Positions 41,299-50,951 are shown, counted from the first letter of the stretch. The stretch: 52,902 nucleotides of DNA from Victivallales bacterium (GCA_017554445.1 JAFZIJ010000185.1:1-52902), one strand, 5' to 3'. Translations and numbers: made by a program. Notes: generated from the sequence alone by a model not told the origin.

Positions 41299-41859
41299 TC
41301 AATTTTGAGTTTCAAGCAACCAGGCAGCAGTCAGGCGGGCCATTTCCGCCATCGCCTGCTTATAATATTTAATGTAGGGAACTTCTGGCTCGACGGCTGT
41401 CTCCCAGAAAAGACGCTTCTCCAATGTGGCTTTGCCCTGCGCTTTCAAACGGCAGTGGAAGTCGGCGATGAATTTGTCGTCTTTCACTTCCAAGTGGCGG
41501 ACGGAAATTAATAAAACAGGCGTACTGTTCGAAGCTGCACCATACGGAAGTACGTTGTCTTCGCCCATCAGTGTCTTGAGATTTTGCTCGAAGGCGGCGT
41601 TGATGCTGTGTTCACTTGTTTCCGCCCATAGCCATGAGCGGAGAATCTGAATTTCATCATCTCCTATGCGTTTGATGAACTCGCGCCTGTTCAGATAGTT
41701 TGGAAGCGTGATGGGACGCAGTTCAAATTTGGCGTTTGACGAATTCAGACGTTGGAGGCTTTCATCTCCTGTGAGCAGAAAGATTCTGGTGTTTGTTGTG
41801 GAGCGGCAACCGCTGAAAAATACGATGACCAACAGAAGCAAAGGTAAAAACTTATTCAT
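41299..41859 (-). CDS. PqiC/ABC-transport auxiliary lipoprotein of the MCE system
   Basis: 186 residues from the ATG at 41857-41859; a start at 41886 (two bases after the mlaD stop) is possible but would give a poor signal sequence. The N-terminus MNKFLPLLLLVIVFFSGC is a lipoprotein signal peptide with acylated Cys18. The mature part contains ITLPNYLNRREFIKR, the hallmark of the ABC_trans_aux (DUF330, YmbA/PqiC) family, and a C-terminal helix. Such lipoproteins sit on the inner face of the outer membrane and receive the MCE tunnel. It is the last gene of the MlaE-MlaF-MlaD-lipoprotein series, which makes a PqiC-like docking role likely. Confidence 0.85.
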   Translation of the reverse strand: MNKFLPLLLLVIVFFSGCRSTTNTRIFLLTGDESLQRLNSSNAKFELRPITLPNYLNRREFIKRIGDDEIQILRSWLWAETSEHSINAAFEQNLKTLMGEDNVLPYGAASNSTPVLLISVRHLEVKDDKFIADFHCRLKAQGKATLEKRLFWETAVEPEVPYIKYYKQAMAEMARLTAAWLLETQN

Positions 41860-41888
41860 AATATGATAATGGATATGCATTTGCATGT

Positions 41889-43133
41889 TTAGTCCCTACG
41901 TCCGTGGATGAGTATTTCCGGATTTCTTTGAATCAGATCGACGAGTGCGCGGAAGGATTGCGCCGTCTGTTTGATTTCTTCGATGGCCTTATCGACTTCT
42001 GTGCGAAGCGGTGAGTCGGTATCAAGCGTGGTATCTATGTTTCGGAGGGTGGTTTGCGCAGTCGCCATGACATCGCGTGTCGCCTCCATGGTCGCCTGAA
42101 GGGAGCGGACGACGTCGGCGGAGGGGCCTTCTGTAAGGGATATTGTTTTCTCCGTGGTCTTGATGAGCTGGTTGGCGTTCGCGATGAGGGTGTCCAATTT
42201 CGGAGCGACATTGGATGATGTGGTGTTAAGTGTTTCTAGCGTGGAGCTTGCGTCATCCATCATACCGGGCAATTTCTGCTTGATGTCCGTCATGACGGTA
42301 TCGACTTTTCCGACGATTTCATGGAGATTAGCGATCATATCGCACAATTGGGCTGCTGGCGAGTCATCCAACTCGCCTTTTTTATGGGTTCGTAGCATTC
42401 TGAGCATGTCCCGTGCGTCCTGCGTGGTCTGTTTGAGATTTTCGGAGGACTCTACGACATTGTCCACGAAAGTCTCCGCTTTGCCGGACTGGAAAAATTC
42501 GCCGATGACATTGATGGCCGTGTGGAAATTTTCAACGTTTGCACTGAAATCCTTCTGGTTCAAAGAGAGATAAAGTCGTTCGAAGGCGCTCATGCGGGAG
42601 GGGATGATGCCGCGTTCGAAGTCCTGCCTGACTTCTGTCGTCACGGCTTCGTTTTCAAACAGGTCGAATTCGATGTGGAGTAGGCCGGTTAGCAGGCTTT
42701 GTGTTTGGAGCTGTGCTCGGAGCCCTTTGTTGAAGACCATGTTTCGCAACCAGTTATTCATCTCCTCCTTCGATTCGGCTGGGTTGAAAGTGGAGATGAG
42801 TTGGTTGTAGCCGAAGGTTGGTTCCGCCATGGAGAATGACTTCGGCAGCAACTTAATGGTGACTTGGATGGGCCAATGGTTCTTCTCCGCGGCATTTTCA
42901 TCCATCACTTTGAGCGCCAAGCGGATATCGGTCACTTGCCCGATGCGTATGCCGCGGAACATGACCGGTGCTCCGATACTGAGACCGTTGACGGATTTGT
43001 CGAAGAAAATCTGGTAATGGACCTTTTGTTCGAAGAGGTTGCCGCGTCCGAAAATCATGAGCCCCAACACAAGCAGCATGGTGGCGCCGATGACGAAGGC
43101 TCCGATGGCCGATGGATTTAGTTTTTTGGACAT
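41889..43133 (-). CDS. mlaD: MlaD/PqiB-type MCE domain lipid transport protein
   Basis: 414 residues. An uncleaved N-terminal membrane anchor (~9-28, AIGAFVIGATMLLVLGLMIF) is followed by a single MCE domain (~38-130) with YQIFFDKSVNGLSIGAPVMF and GIRIGQVTDI. The long helical C-terminus (~190-400), rich in Asn/Thr/Gln, should form the coiled tunnel or needle that spans the periplasm. This is the substrate-binding component of the ABC phospholipid transporter encoded with it. Because of the long C-terminal helices it is closer to PqiB/TTG2C-type proteins than to the short E. coli MlaD. It is spaced 12 bp from the ATPase gene and belongs to the same transcript. Confidence 0.9.
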   Translation of the reverse strand: MSKKLNPSAIGAFVIGATMLLVLGLMIFGRGNLFEQKVHYQIFFDKSVNGLSIGAPVMFRGIRIGQVTDIRLALKVMDENAAEKNHWPIQVTIKLLPKSFSMAEPTFGYNQLISTFNPAESKEEMNNWLRNMVFNKGLRAQLQTQSLLTGLLHIEFDLFENEAVTTEVRQDFERGIIPSRMSAFERLYLSLNQKDFSANVENFHTAINVIGEFFQSGKAETFVDNVVESSENLKQTTQDARDMLRMLRTHKKGELDDSPAAQLCDMIANLHEIVGKVDTVMTDIKQKLPGMMDDASSTLETLNTTSSNVAPKLDTLIANANQLIKTTEKTISLTEGPSADVVRSLQATMEATRDVMATAQTTLRNIDTTLDTDSPLRTEVDKAIEEIKQTAQSFRALVDLIQRNPEILIHGRRD

Positions 43134-43145
43134 GGTGTTTTCCTG

Positions 43146-43928
43146 TTATTTCGCGTCTTTTCGCCCTTCGCCACGCGTGAGGAACGTGATGATGGACTCG
43201 TCCGTCGTTTCCTGTAGGATTTTGGCGGGGTGTCCATGGGCTGTCAGTGTGAGAGAGCGGTTGTCCAGATAAATGGAATCAGTAGCAATGGTGAAAATGG
43301 ATGCAAGTTCATGGGTTACAACGACAATAGTCGTGCCGAGACTTTCTCGGAGTTCGATGATCAAATCATCCAGTCGGCGTGCGCTGACCGGATCCAAACC
43401 CGCCGACGGTTCGTCGAAAAATAGCACATCCGGATCAAGCGCCATGGCGCGGGCGAGTCCCGCGCGTTTCTGCATGCCGCCTGACAATTCGGACGGATAG
43501 AAGTCTTCGAATCCCGCCAATCCGACCAGTGCTAGCTTGAGGTGGCAGATTTCACGTATCTCCCTCCGGGACAATGACGTGTATTCTTCCAACGGAAAGG
43601 CGACGTTTTCCGCCAACGTCATCGCGCTCCACAATCCGCCAGTTTGGTACATGATGCCAGAGGTCTGACGGATTTTGTCCTGCTCCTTAGAGGAACAGGT
43701 CCAGAAGTCACGTCCATTTCGCAGGATATGACCTTTGGCAGGCTTTTGGATGCCAACCAAATGCCGCAACAGCGTGCTTTTGCCGCAGCCAGATCCGCCC
43801 ATGATGATGAACGTGGAGCCTTTTTCGACTTTGAAGTTCAGATCATGCTGGATGACGCGCGTCCCATAGGCCATGGTCAGATCCACGGCTTCGATAGGGC
43901 AATTGGATTGTGCGGCGTTGTTTTCCAC
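43146..43928 (-). CDS. mlaF: MlaF-type ABC transporter ATP-binding protein
   Basis: 260 residues. Walker A GGSGCGKST (44-52), Q-loop Gln95 (MYQTGGLW), ABC signature LSGGMQKR (148-155), Walker B DVLFFDEP with Glu173 and switch His in VVTHELAS are all intact. LSGGMQKRAGLARA is characteristic of the MCE-associated ATPases. It powers lipid movement with the MlaE permease, whose stop lies six bases downstream in transcription order reversed: mlaE precedes it by 6 bp. Cytoplasmic, peripheral to the inner membrane. Confidence 0.95.
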   Translation of the reverse strand: MENNAAQSNCPIEAVDLTMAYGTRVIQHDLNFKVEKGSTFIIMGGSGCGKSTLLRHLVGIQKPAKGHILRNGRDFWTCSSKEQDKIRQTSGIMYQTGGLWSAMTLAENVAFPLEEYTSLSRREIREICHLKLALVGLAGFEDFYPSELSGGMQKRAGLARAMALDPDVLFFDEPSAGLDPVSARRLDDLIIELRESLGTTIVVVTHELASIFTIATDSIYLDNRSLTLTAHGHPAKILQETTDESIITFLTRGEGRKDAK

Positions 43929-43934
43929 GGGAGG

Positions 43935-45080
43935 TTAGATTTTGAGAATGACGGTCAGAACTGTGATGATGGCGGAGGCGATGGTCATGCAGACCATGCT
44001 GGAGACAACGGCGGTTGTGGCGGCCTGTCCGACGGCGGTTGAGTTGCGGCCACATTTGATCCCCTGGTAGCATCCGCAGATGGAGATGAGAATTCCGAAG
44101 ATGAAGCTGGTGAAGACGCCGACCAGCAGGTCGTTGATGGTGGTCGTGCTCGTCATCTGCTTGTAGAATTCCAGATAGGTCAAATTGGAATAGAAGAGTC
44201 CGACGGTCATGCCGCCGAGAACGCCGAGCAGATCGGAATAGAGACAGAGGAGGGGGACCATGACACAGAGGGCGAGAAATCGCGGCAATACGAGAAAATC
44301 CATCGGCGAGACGCCCATGGCTTGGAAAGCGTCAATTTCATCATTGACATTCATGGAACCGAGCTCGGCCGCGAAGGAGGCGCCCGTACGACCGGCCATG
44401 ACGGTTCCAACCATGACGGGCGACATCAGCCTTAAAACGCCGATGCCCACAAGACTGGCCACGAAAATGTCCGCTCCGAACATTTTAAGCGGTATGCTGC
44501 CGATGAATGCAAGAATCAGACCGATAAGATAACCGATCATGGAAATCAGCGGGAGGGCCTGATAGCCTGCTTTGGAAATCTGATCCCACACGTTGATCCA
44601 TCTGGTGTGGGCCATGCCAACGCAGAATTTCAGCAGAGCGATCGTGAGTTCACCGATAAAGCGGTTGATGGCGAGCGTTACGTTAATAATATTAATGGCT
44701 TTCTGGCCGATGTGATGAACCCAGCCGCCGCCATCATGCGAAATATCCGTCTCTTTTATGGGAACAGCCTGTGCGAGACGGAGAAGCCGCCGTGGCCCTT
44801 CGGGCAATCCATCAAGATTGACGTCGATATTGCGTTTATGTGCGATGTCGAGGAGATTGTTGAGAAAGGCGAGCAGACCGCTGTCCCATTCCGTGATGCC
44901 GTCGCAATCGAACACAAGATGCGACGCATCCTGTGGAATGGCTACCTGCGATGCCTGCGGCAGGGAGTTGTCCTTTTTCCAACATCCCTCCATACGAAGC
45001 GTCGAAAGGCCGGGCGTATGCGTGTCGGTCACGACAGCGACATGGACGGGCTTGGTGGATGTTTTCCTGCGTAGCGACAT
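43935..45080 (-). CDS. mlaE: MlaE-family lipid ABC permease with fused N-terminal STAS (MlaB-like) domain
   Basis: 381 residues from the ATG at 45078-45080; the frame stays open upstream to 45233 but that part is low-complexity and overlaps the preceding gene. Residues ~15-105 form a STAS domain (LVFDCDGITEWDSGLLAFLNNL), the fold of E. coli MlaB. The rest is the MlaE permease with about five membrane segments and the family signature VMAGRTGASFAAELGSMNVNDEIDA followed by FLVLPRFLA. Written in parts: GRTGASFAAELGSM and DEIDAFQAMG. Fusion of the STAS regulator to the permease explains why no separate mlaB gene exists. It sits in the inner membrane as a dimer with MlaF and MlaD. Confidence 0.92.
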   Translation of the reverse strand: MSLRRKTSTKPVHVAVVTDTHTPGLSTLRMEGCWKKDNSLPQASQVAIPQDASHLVFDCDGITEWDSGLLAFLNNLLDIAHKRNIDVNLDGLPEGPRRLLRLAQAVPIKETDISHDGGGWVHHIGQKAINIINVTLAINRFIGELTIALLKFCVGMAHTRWINVWDQISKAGYQALPLISMIGYLIGLILAFIGSIPLKMFGADIFVASLVGIGVLRLMSPVMVGTVMAGRTGASFAAELGSMNVNDEIDAFQAMGVSPMDFLVLPRFLALCVMVPLLCLYSDLLGVLGGMTVGLFYSNLTYLEFYKQMTSTTTINDLLVGVFTSFIFGILISICGCYQGIKCGRNSTAVGQAATTAVVSSMVCMTIASAIITVLTVILKI

Positions 45081-45102
45081 GTTGGTTGTCCCGTGATGCG
45101 TT

Positions 45103-45777
45103 TCAGAACGGGAGACCTTCGTGGTCGATCCGCCTGTATTCGAGAATGATAGCGTTAAGCGGCTCGATGCTGTCTTCCAGACATTCGATGATATTGTCGA
45201 AAGGGCTTTCCAGATTGAGTCCCGTGACGACAAACGCTTTTAGACGCTGCCGTACCCAGCAGGAAAAACGTTTGCAGCGTTGGATGAGGACGATGGCTTT
45301 GATGTAGTCACCATCCGCCTGGGTGTCGAATGCCTGCATGAGGAAGGAGAACGTCTTGCTTAGAAGATAGAGGATGCGCATGGCCTCCATGCGGTCCTGC
45401 TTGGTGAGGTCCATGCCGTAGATGTTGCACCATCCGAGAAGAGATGACGCGATGAGGCTGGCCGCCTTGCCGCAGTTTTCCTCCAACGGCGACTGTTTTC
45501 TGCCGTCGTTCTCCATGAAGCCGCCTTTGCGGTCTTCTGGATCCTCCAGCGGCAGCATGTCTGAGTCGTCATCCTCCCACGGCGCGTCGCCGAGCATCTG
45601 ATCGACGGTTTCCTTTCCGAATTCGTTTGTCAGCAATGGCATGATGATGTCGTCGCAGTCCGGCAAGTCGCCGTATTCACCGACGAGCTGCAGATAGCGA
45701 TGGACAAATGTATCCGATTGCTGTAGCTGCTTCTCTATTTCAAGTTCAGCATATGTTGCTTGATTGGGATCGTCCAT
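45103..45777 (-). CDS. Hypothetical protein in the MCE lipid-transport cluster, 224 aa
   Basis: No family recognised. The protein is acidic and largely helical, with no signal peptide and no membrane segment. An acidic linker (~68-95, APWEDDDSDMLPLEDPED) separates an N-terminal part of about 65 residues from a C-terminal helical region (~100-220). That region contains ASLLGWCNIYG... and QRCKRFSCWVRQRLKAF, with several cysteines but no metal-site spacing. It lies 14 bp after the MBL-fold gene and 22 bp before mlaE, so it is almost certainly co-transcribed with the transporter. A cytoplasmic accessory or regulatory role is a guess from position only. Confidence 0.8.
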   Translation of the reverse strand: MDDPNQATYAELEIEKQLQQSDTFVHRYLQLVGEYGDLPDCDDIIMPLLTNEFGKETVDQMLGDAPWEDDDSDMLPLEDPEDRKGGFMENDGRKQSPLEENCGKAASLIASSLLGWCNIYGMDLTKQDRMEAMRILYLLSKTFSFLMQAFDTQADGDYIKAIVLIQRCKRFSCWVRQRLKAFVVTGLNLESPFDNIIECLEDSIEPLNAIILEYRRIDHEGLPF

Positions 45778-45791
45778 AAGAAGAAATCGGT

Positions 45792-46619
45792 TTATTTTTT
45801 CAGGACATATCCGTCATAGCAGACTTGGATGCCCTGCGGGTTGAAGAACGCCTCCATGTCTTTATGGAGGCCTAAGCCATTGTGGGAGAAATGATTGACG
45901 GCTACTAGCGTATTGTCGTCGATGACGCCGAGACGTTTGAGTTCATCACGAACGGTGACAGCCGCCCCCGTGCCGAGATGGCCGCGGTTGTGGTCTTTGT
46001 ATTTGGGGCCCATCGTGGCTTCGATGATGGCGATGTCAAGTTTATACGCCTTGAGATGTTCCCAAGACGCGTCGCACCACCAACCGGTATCGTTTCCGAT
46101 GAGGGCCGTCTTGCCTTCCGCATCTTGGATGATGTAGTTGAGAGGCAGTTCAGGATAGGCGGCATGCTGTGCGAGAATCGGCATGACCTTGTATTGTTTG
46201 TATTGGAAGGAAACACCCGGCAATGTGAGATGCGGGATGATGTGGTAACGCTCCCAGTCGCCGTTCATAAGCCGTTGCTGGATACGGTTGAGTGTCGTCT
46301 GGTTGGCGTAGATGTGAAGGTCTTTCGTGACGACGGAGAAGCCTTGTCGGCGCCATGCGAACTCCACGGGATCGCAGTGGTCGTCATGGGAATGCGTGAA
46401 GAAAATGGCGCCGATATTCGAGAGGTCGATGTCAAACTGGAGGGACTGCCCATAGACGTCCGGACCATAGTCGATCATGACGTCGTCGTTCAGCAGATAA
46501 GAGGTGCGCCGTCTGACGTCTTTGCCTTTATGTTTCCAGGCATATTTGCAGATGTCGCATTCACAGAAGAGGGCGGGCCATCCTTCAGCGGCGGCTGATC
46601 CGAGAACTTTTATTTGCAT
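45792..46619 (-). CDS. MBL-fold metallohydrolase (PhnP-like)
   Basis: 275 residues. It opens MQIKVLGSAAAEGWP with a CECDIC cysteine pair, as in PhnP-type phosphodiesterases, then DYGPD, the metal motif THSHDDH, a further Asp in IGNDTGWW and a His in NHFSHN. This is the beta-lactamase-fold, dinuclear metal hydrolase arrangement; related enzymes cleave cyclic phosphodiesters such as phosphoribosyl 1,2-cyclic phosphate. No phosphonate genes are nearby, so the substrate is not fixed. It is cytoplasmic. It lies 27 bp after icd and 14 bp before the unknown gene leading into the mla operon. GGAG is 13 bases upstream of the start. Confidence 0.88.
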   Translation of the reverse strand: MQIKVLGSAAAEGWPALFCECDICKYAWKHKGKDVRRRTSYLLNDDVMIDYGPDVYGQSLQFDIDLSNIGAIFFTHSHDDHCDPVEFAWRRQGFSVVTKDLHIYANQTTLNRIQQRLMNGDWERYHIIPHLTLPGVSFQYKQYKVMPILAQHAAYPELPLNYIIQDAEGKTALIGNDTGWWCDASWEHLKAYKLDIAIIEATMGPKYKDHNRGHLGTGAAVTVRDELKRLGVIDDNTLVAVNHFSHNGLGLHKDMEAFFNPQGIQVCYDGYVLKK

Positions 46620-46646
46620 GATATGAAAATCTCCAAAATCAAATGG

Positions 46647-47876
<1,230 letters not shown>

Positions 47877-48055
47877 GGGAGTGTTCCTAAATGAGAGTGG
47901 TATGGAGGACGGCTGACGGCTGTTTCCATTATTTATATTAAGGTAGTCAAAAATCACCATTCAATATAAGCCTTCTTTTGAAATCTTCCAGTATGACGGG
48001 ATGGTGAAGAGGGTGGCTTAAGGGGGACTACGGCGAATAAATTGCTTCTGAAATA

Positions 48056-48083
48056 TTGCCTTTGGATTTTTATGTGCTATATT
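48056..48083 (+). promoter_or_regulatory. Sigma-70-type promoter for the rplY-pth-rpsF operon
   Basis: TTGCCT (48056-48061) and TATATT (48078-48083) are 16 bp apart, with a TGC just before the -10 (extended -10). They lie about 70 bp before the rplY ATG in the 276-bp divergent gap with icd. No clear promoter was found for icd in the other direction. Confidence 0.5.
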
Positions 48084-48152
48084 GTAATTTTCCCCAATCG
48101 CAAAGATATACCATATTCACATAATTTTCACTGAAAAAAGGATGTAACCATC

Positions 48153-48788
48153 ATGAGCAACACCATCACCCTTACAGCGAGCAAGCGTGACCTGTTGGGA
48201 AAAGGCAATGCGCGTCGTTTCCGTCGCGCGGGCCAGATTCCCGTGAACGTCTATTCCAAAGGCGAGCCGTCGAAGTCGCTGGTGATTTCCGAAGCCGAGG
48301 CCAAGCTGGCCCAGCATCACAACGGCTTGATTACCTTGAACATCGAGGATGCAGGTCCGCAGAGCGCCGTCATGAAGGAAATCCAGATCCATCCTATCAG
48401 CAACAAGATCCTGCATATCGACTTCCATGCTGTCCGGGCGGATGAGATGATCAAGAGCGTGGTTCCGCTCATTCTGGAAGGTGAAGCGGCCGGTTTGCGT
48501 CAGGGTGGTGAACTCGAACAGGTTCTGCATGAAGTGGAAATCGAGTCCCTGCCGGCGAACATTCCGGAATTCATCACGGTGGATGTCAGCGCTCTGGAAT
48601 TGAATCAGGCTCTGCATATTGCTGATCTGAAGCTTGCGGACGGCCTGAAGGCCGTTTCGGATCCTGAACTGATCGTCGCCCATTGCCGTGCCCACAAGGT
48701 GACGGCTGAGGAAGCGGCTGAAGACGCCGCGGCAGCCGAGGCGGCTGAAGAGAAGGAAGAAGCCGCCGGCGATGCCAAGAAGAAATGA
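48153..48788 (+). CDS. rplY: 50S ribosomal protein L25, long CTC form
   Basis: 211 residues. The N-terminal ~95 residues are the 5S rRNA-binding L25 domain (TLTASKRDLLGKGNARRFRRAG, in two parts TLTASKRDLLGKG and ARRFRRAGQIPVNVY). The CTC/TL5 beta domain follows (~96-185, with KEIQIHPISNKILHIDFH before it and SLPANIPEFITVDVS inside it). The tail is acidic, rich in Ala/Glu, and ends in lysines. It binds 5S rRNA in the large subunit and in some bacteria is stress-induced. It is the first gene of the housekeeping operon, nine bases ahead of pth, an association seen in many bacteria. AAAAGGA lies just upstream of the ATG. Confidence 0.95.
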   Translation: MSNTITLTASKRDLLGKGNARRFRRAGQIPVNVYSKGEPSKSLVISEAEAKLAQHHNGLITLNIEDAGPQSAVMKEIQIHPISNKILHIDFHAVRADEMIKSVVPLILEGEAAGLRQGGELEQVLHEVEIESLPANIPEFITVDVSALELNQALHIADLKLADGLKAVSDPELIVAHCRAHKVTAEEAAEDAAAAEAAEEKEEAAGDAKKK

Positions 48789-48797
48789 TGATTTAAG

Positions 48798-49472
48798 ATG
48801 ATGGACGAGCCATCGCAAACGGAAACTGTTGAAAAAACATTGCAGACGTTGCGTCTGGTAGTCGGGCTGGGCAACCCTGGCGAACGCTATCGGCAAACGC
48901 GTCACAATTCGGGATTCATGGTCGCCGATGCGCTGATGGCGAGCTGCTCTGATGTCAGGAAAGCCGACTGGCAGCCTGAACAGGGCGAACTTTATGAAAT
49001 CCGCAAGGATGGACATGAGGCGTTGCTCGTCTTGAAGCCGATGACGTACATGAACGACAGCGGGATTGCGGTGGTGAGCGTGACCGAGCGGTTCGGAATA
49101 TCTCCCCCGGACTTGCTTGTAATATGCGACGACTTGGATTTGCCGGTAGGGCGGCTGAGGCTTCGGCCTAGAGGTTCCTGCGGCGGTCAGCGAGGCGTCC
49201 TGTCCATTATCGAAAGACTCGGAACAGACGGTTTTCCGCGGTTGCGAGTCGGTATTGGGAGACCGCGGCCCGAAGAGATGGAGATCATCGACTATGTTCT
49301 GTCGAATTGGGCCTCCGCGGACGAGGAGTTGCTGAAGCAGGTCCTCCAGGCGGCGTGCGATGCCGTGCGAACGGCATGGGATGTCGGTCTGGAAGCGGCC
49401 ATGAACAAGGCGAACTCCTGGCGAGCGGACTGTATCAATGCCGAAGAAAGCATTAAGGAGACACAAAATTGA
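48798..49472 (+). CDS. pth: Peptidyl-tRNA hydrolase
   Basis: 224 residues. It releases tRNA from peptidyl-tRNA dropped by the ribosome. The core motifs are VVGLGNPGERYRQTRHNSG with catalytic His36 (His20 in E. coli) and Asn26, KPMTYMNDSG (Met85, Asn86) and CDDLDLPVG. The normally invariant GGHNG motif reads GGQRG here (Gln131, Arg132), replacing residues equivalent to E. coli His113 and Asn114 in the substrate site. The N-terminus is about 15 residues longer than in E. coli; a second ATG follows immediately. The C-terminal lid helix is present. It lies between rplY and rpsF, and its TGA overlaps the rpsF start. Enzyme family is certain; activity with the altered motif is likely but not shown. 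Confidence 0.93.
   Translation: MMDEPSQTETVEKTLQTLRLVVGLGNPGERYRQTRHNSGFMVADALMASCSDVRKADWQPEQGELYEIRKDGHEALLVLKPMTYMNDSGIAVVSVTERFGISPPDLLVICDDLDLPVGRLRLRPRGSCGGQRGVLSIIERLGTDGFPRLRVGIGRPRPEEMEIIDYVLSNWASADEELLKQVLQAACDAVRTAWDVGLEAAMNKANSWRADCINAEESIKETQN
49455..49460 (+). promoter_or_regulatory. Strong ribosome binding site that fixes a TTG start for rpsF
   Basis: AAGGAG lies eight bases before the TTG at 49469. The TTG overlaps the pth stop codon (TTGA), so the rpsF start is set by this site and probably by translational coupling. No ATG is available nearby in frame. Confidence 0.85.
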
Positions 49473-49882
49473 GAAAGTATGAAGCCGTGTTTATCCTCGA
49501 TCCGCGCAAGGTCGAGGGCGAAGGCGAGGCCTTTTCGGCCTCCATCGAAGAGAATTTCAAGAGCATGGGCGGCACTGTGGAACGTGTGAAGTGCTTGGAA
49601 CGCAAGACATTCGCGCGTCCGATCGGTCGTCATACCATGGGTATCTACTGGGACTATGTCGTGTCGCTTCCGCCAGATGCGATCGCGAAGATCAAAGACC
49701 AGTATCGTTTGAACCAGACCGTCTTGCGTCTGGTGTTCTTCAACTTTGAAGACGGTCAGGACGACACGTTCTTCAATCCGCCGGAAAATCGCGCGAAGCT
49801 GTTCCAGGAAGACTTCTTCGGCGACAGCTTTGACCATGATGATCGCCCGTATCGCGGTTATGGTGGCAACGACGAGAATTGA
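49469..49882 (+). CDS. rpsF: 30S ribosomal protein S6
   Basis: 137 residues beginning (M)RKYEAVFILDPRK, the usual S6 start, from a TTG codon. The S6 ferredoxin-like fold spans ~1-95 (VKCLERKTFARPIGRHTMG, DYVVSLPPDAI). A C-terminal extension of about 40 residues ends in acidic and aromatic residues (DHDDRPYRGYGGNDEN). S6 pairs with S18, encoded two genes downstream, on the small-subunit platform. It overlaps pth by 4 bp and precedes ssb, the usual S6-SSB-S18 order. Confidence 0.95.
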   Translation: MRKYEAVFILDPRKVEGEGEAFSASIEENFKSMGGTVERVKCLERKTFARPIGRHTMGIYWDYVVSLPPDAIAKIKDQYRLNQTVLRLVFFNFEDGQDDTFFNPPENRAKLFQEDFFGDSFDHDDRPYRGYGGNDEN

Positions 49883-49942
49883 TGAAGACGGCAAGTCGGC
49901 ATGAGAGAGTAGTCAGAAGGAATGTCATATAGGGAGTAGCGC

Positions 49943-50611
49943 ATGGCCGCATCACTGAACAAAGTATTTATGATGGGCAACCTCACGCGGGATCCTGAGC
50001 TTCGACAAGCCGGAGGGCAGCAGATCTGCGGGTTTGGCATCGCATTGAACCGCACATACCAGACAGCTCGTGGCGAGACTCGTGAAGATGTCTGCTATGT
50101 GGATGTCGAGGCGTGGGGCCGTACAGCTGACATCGTGGCCCAGTATGCCCGTAAAGGCAGTCCTTTGTTCGTGGAAGGCCGTCTCCGCTACGACCAGTGG
50201 GACGATCGCGAAACAGGCAAAAAGCGCAGCCGCCTCACCGTGACGGCTGAAAATGTGCAATTGCTTGGCGGTCCGCGTGACAACAACGGCATGGCCCCTC
50301 AGGGCGGTTACGCCGAAGACATGCCCGGCGGGCAGCGTCCATACTACCAGCAGCCTCCGCAAGGCGGGTATTACCAGCAGGCTCCTGCTCCGCAGCAGCC
50401 GTATGGCCGTGGCCCCGCGAATGGCGGTTACTACCAGCAGCCCCCGCAGGGCGCTCCTGCGTATAGCCAACCCGCTCCCGCTCCTGCTCCCGCGTACAAT
50501 CCGCCGCCGCAAGGCGAACAACCGGTCGCGCAACCGCCCCAACAGGCCGCCGCTCCGGCGATGCCCGCCTTCCAGCCTCCTGCCGAAGATGATGCCGACA
50601 CTCCGTTTTAG
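49943..50611 (+). CDS. ssb: Single-stranded DNA-binding protein
   Basis: 222 residues. The OB fold occupies ~1-112 (LNKVFMMGNLTRDPELR, YVDVEAWGRTADIV, GSPLFVEGRLRYDQW). The long linker is rich in Gln, Pro, Gly and Tyr with repeats such as GGYYQQ, and the tip is acidic, DDADTPF, matching the conserved partner-binding tail (DDDIPF in E. coli). It protects single-stranded DNA and recruits replication and repair proteins; the replicative helicase gene lies in the same cluster. GGAG is six bases before the ATG. Confidence 0.96.
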   Translation: MAASLNKVFMMGNLTRDPELRQAGGQQICGFGIALNRTYQTARGETREDVCYVDVEAWGRTADIVAQYARKGSPLFVEGRLRYDQWDDRETGKKRSRLTVTAENVQLLGGPRDNNGMAPQGGYAEDMPGGQRPYYQQPPQGGYYQQAPAPQQPYGRGPANGGYYQQPPQGAPAYSQPAPAPAPAYNPPPQGEQPVAQPPQQAAAPAMPAFQPPAEDDADTPF

Positions 50612-50643
50612 TAGTTTGGTTTGAAGAAATAACAGTCGTTCTT

Positions 50644-50667
50644 CAGCCGCCGCGAAAGCCGCGGCTG
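50644..50667 (+). other. Stem-loop between ssb and rpsR
   Basis: CAGCCGC (50644-50650) and GCGGCTG (50661-50667) pair across a ten-base loop in the 83-bp gap. No T run follows, so it is not a normal terminator. It lies about 28 bases before the rpsR ATG and could affect its translation or mRNA processing. Confidence 0.5.
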
Positions 50668-50694
50668 GAATCGAAAACATAAGGAAAAAAAAGA

Positions 50695-50928
50695 ATGAAA
50701 CCTGCAAATCCGCGTCGCCGCCGCCGCAAGGTCATGCGCGAGAAAACCTGCCGTCTTTGCGAAAACAAGATTTTCCAGATTGACTTCAAGGATGTCGAAC
50801 TGTTGAAGCGTTACACGACGGAAGGCGGCAAGATCCTGCCCCGTCGCATCACCGGCAATTGCTTCAAGCATCAGAAACTGCTGGCTATCGCCGTCAAGCG
50901 TGCCCGCATCCTCGCCCTTGTTCTCTAA
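50695..50928 (+). CDS. rpsR: 30S ribosomal protein S18
   Basis: 77 residues, normal length. A basic N-terminus ([13 protein letters not shown]) and the S18 core ([38 protein letters not shown]) are clear. It has Cys at CRLC and in NCF, a partial set of the metal-binding cysteines seen in some S18 forms. It binds with S6 in the 30S platform. AAGGAAAA lies just upstream. Confidence 0.97.
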   Translation: MKPANPRRRRRKVMREKTCRLCENKIFQIDFKDVELLKRYTTEGGKILPRRITGNCFKHQKLLAIAVKRARILALVL

Positions 50929-50951
50929 CCCCTAAATAAAAGGAAGATACG

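Noticed and set aside
45081..45233. Longer mlaE start that overlaps the preceding gene
   Set aside because: The added residues are low-complexity and out of frame with the well-supported 224-aa gene. The ATG at 45078-45080 fits the STAS domain start and operon spacing.
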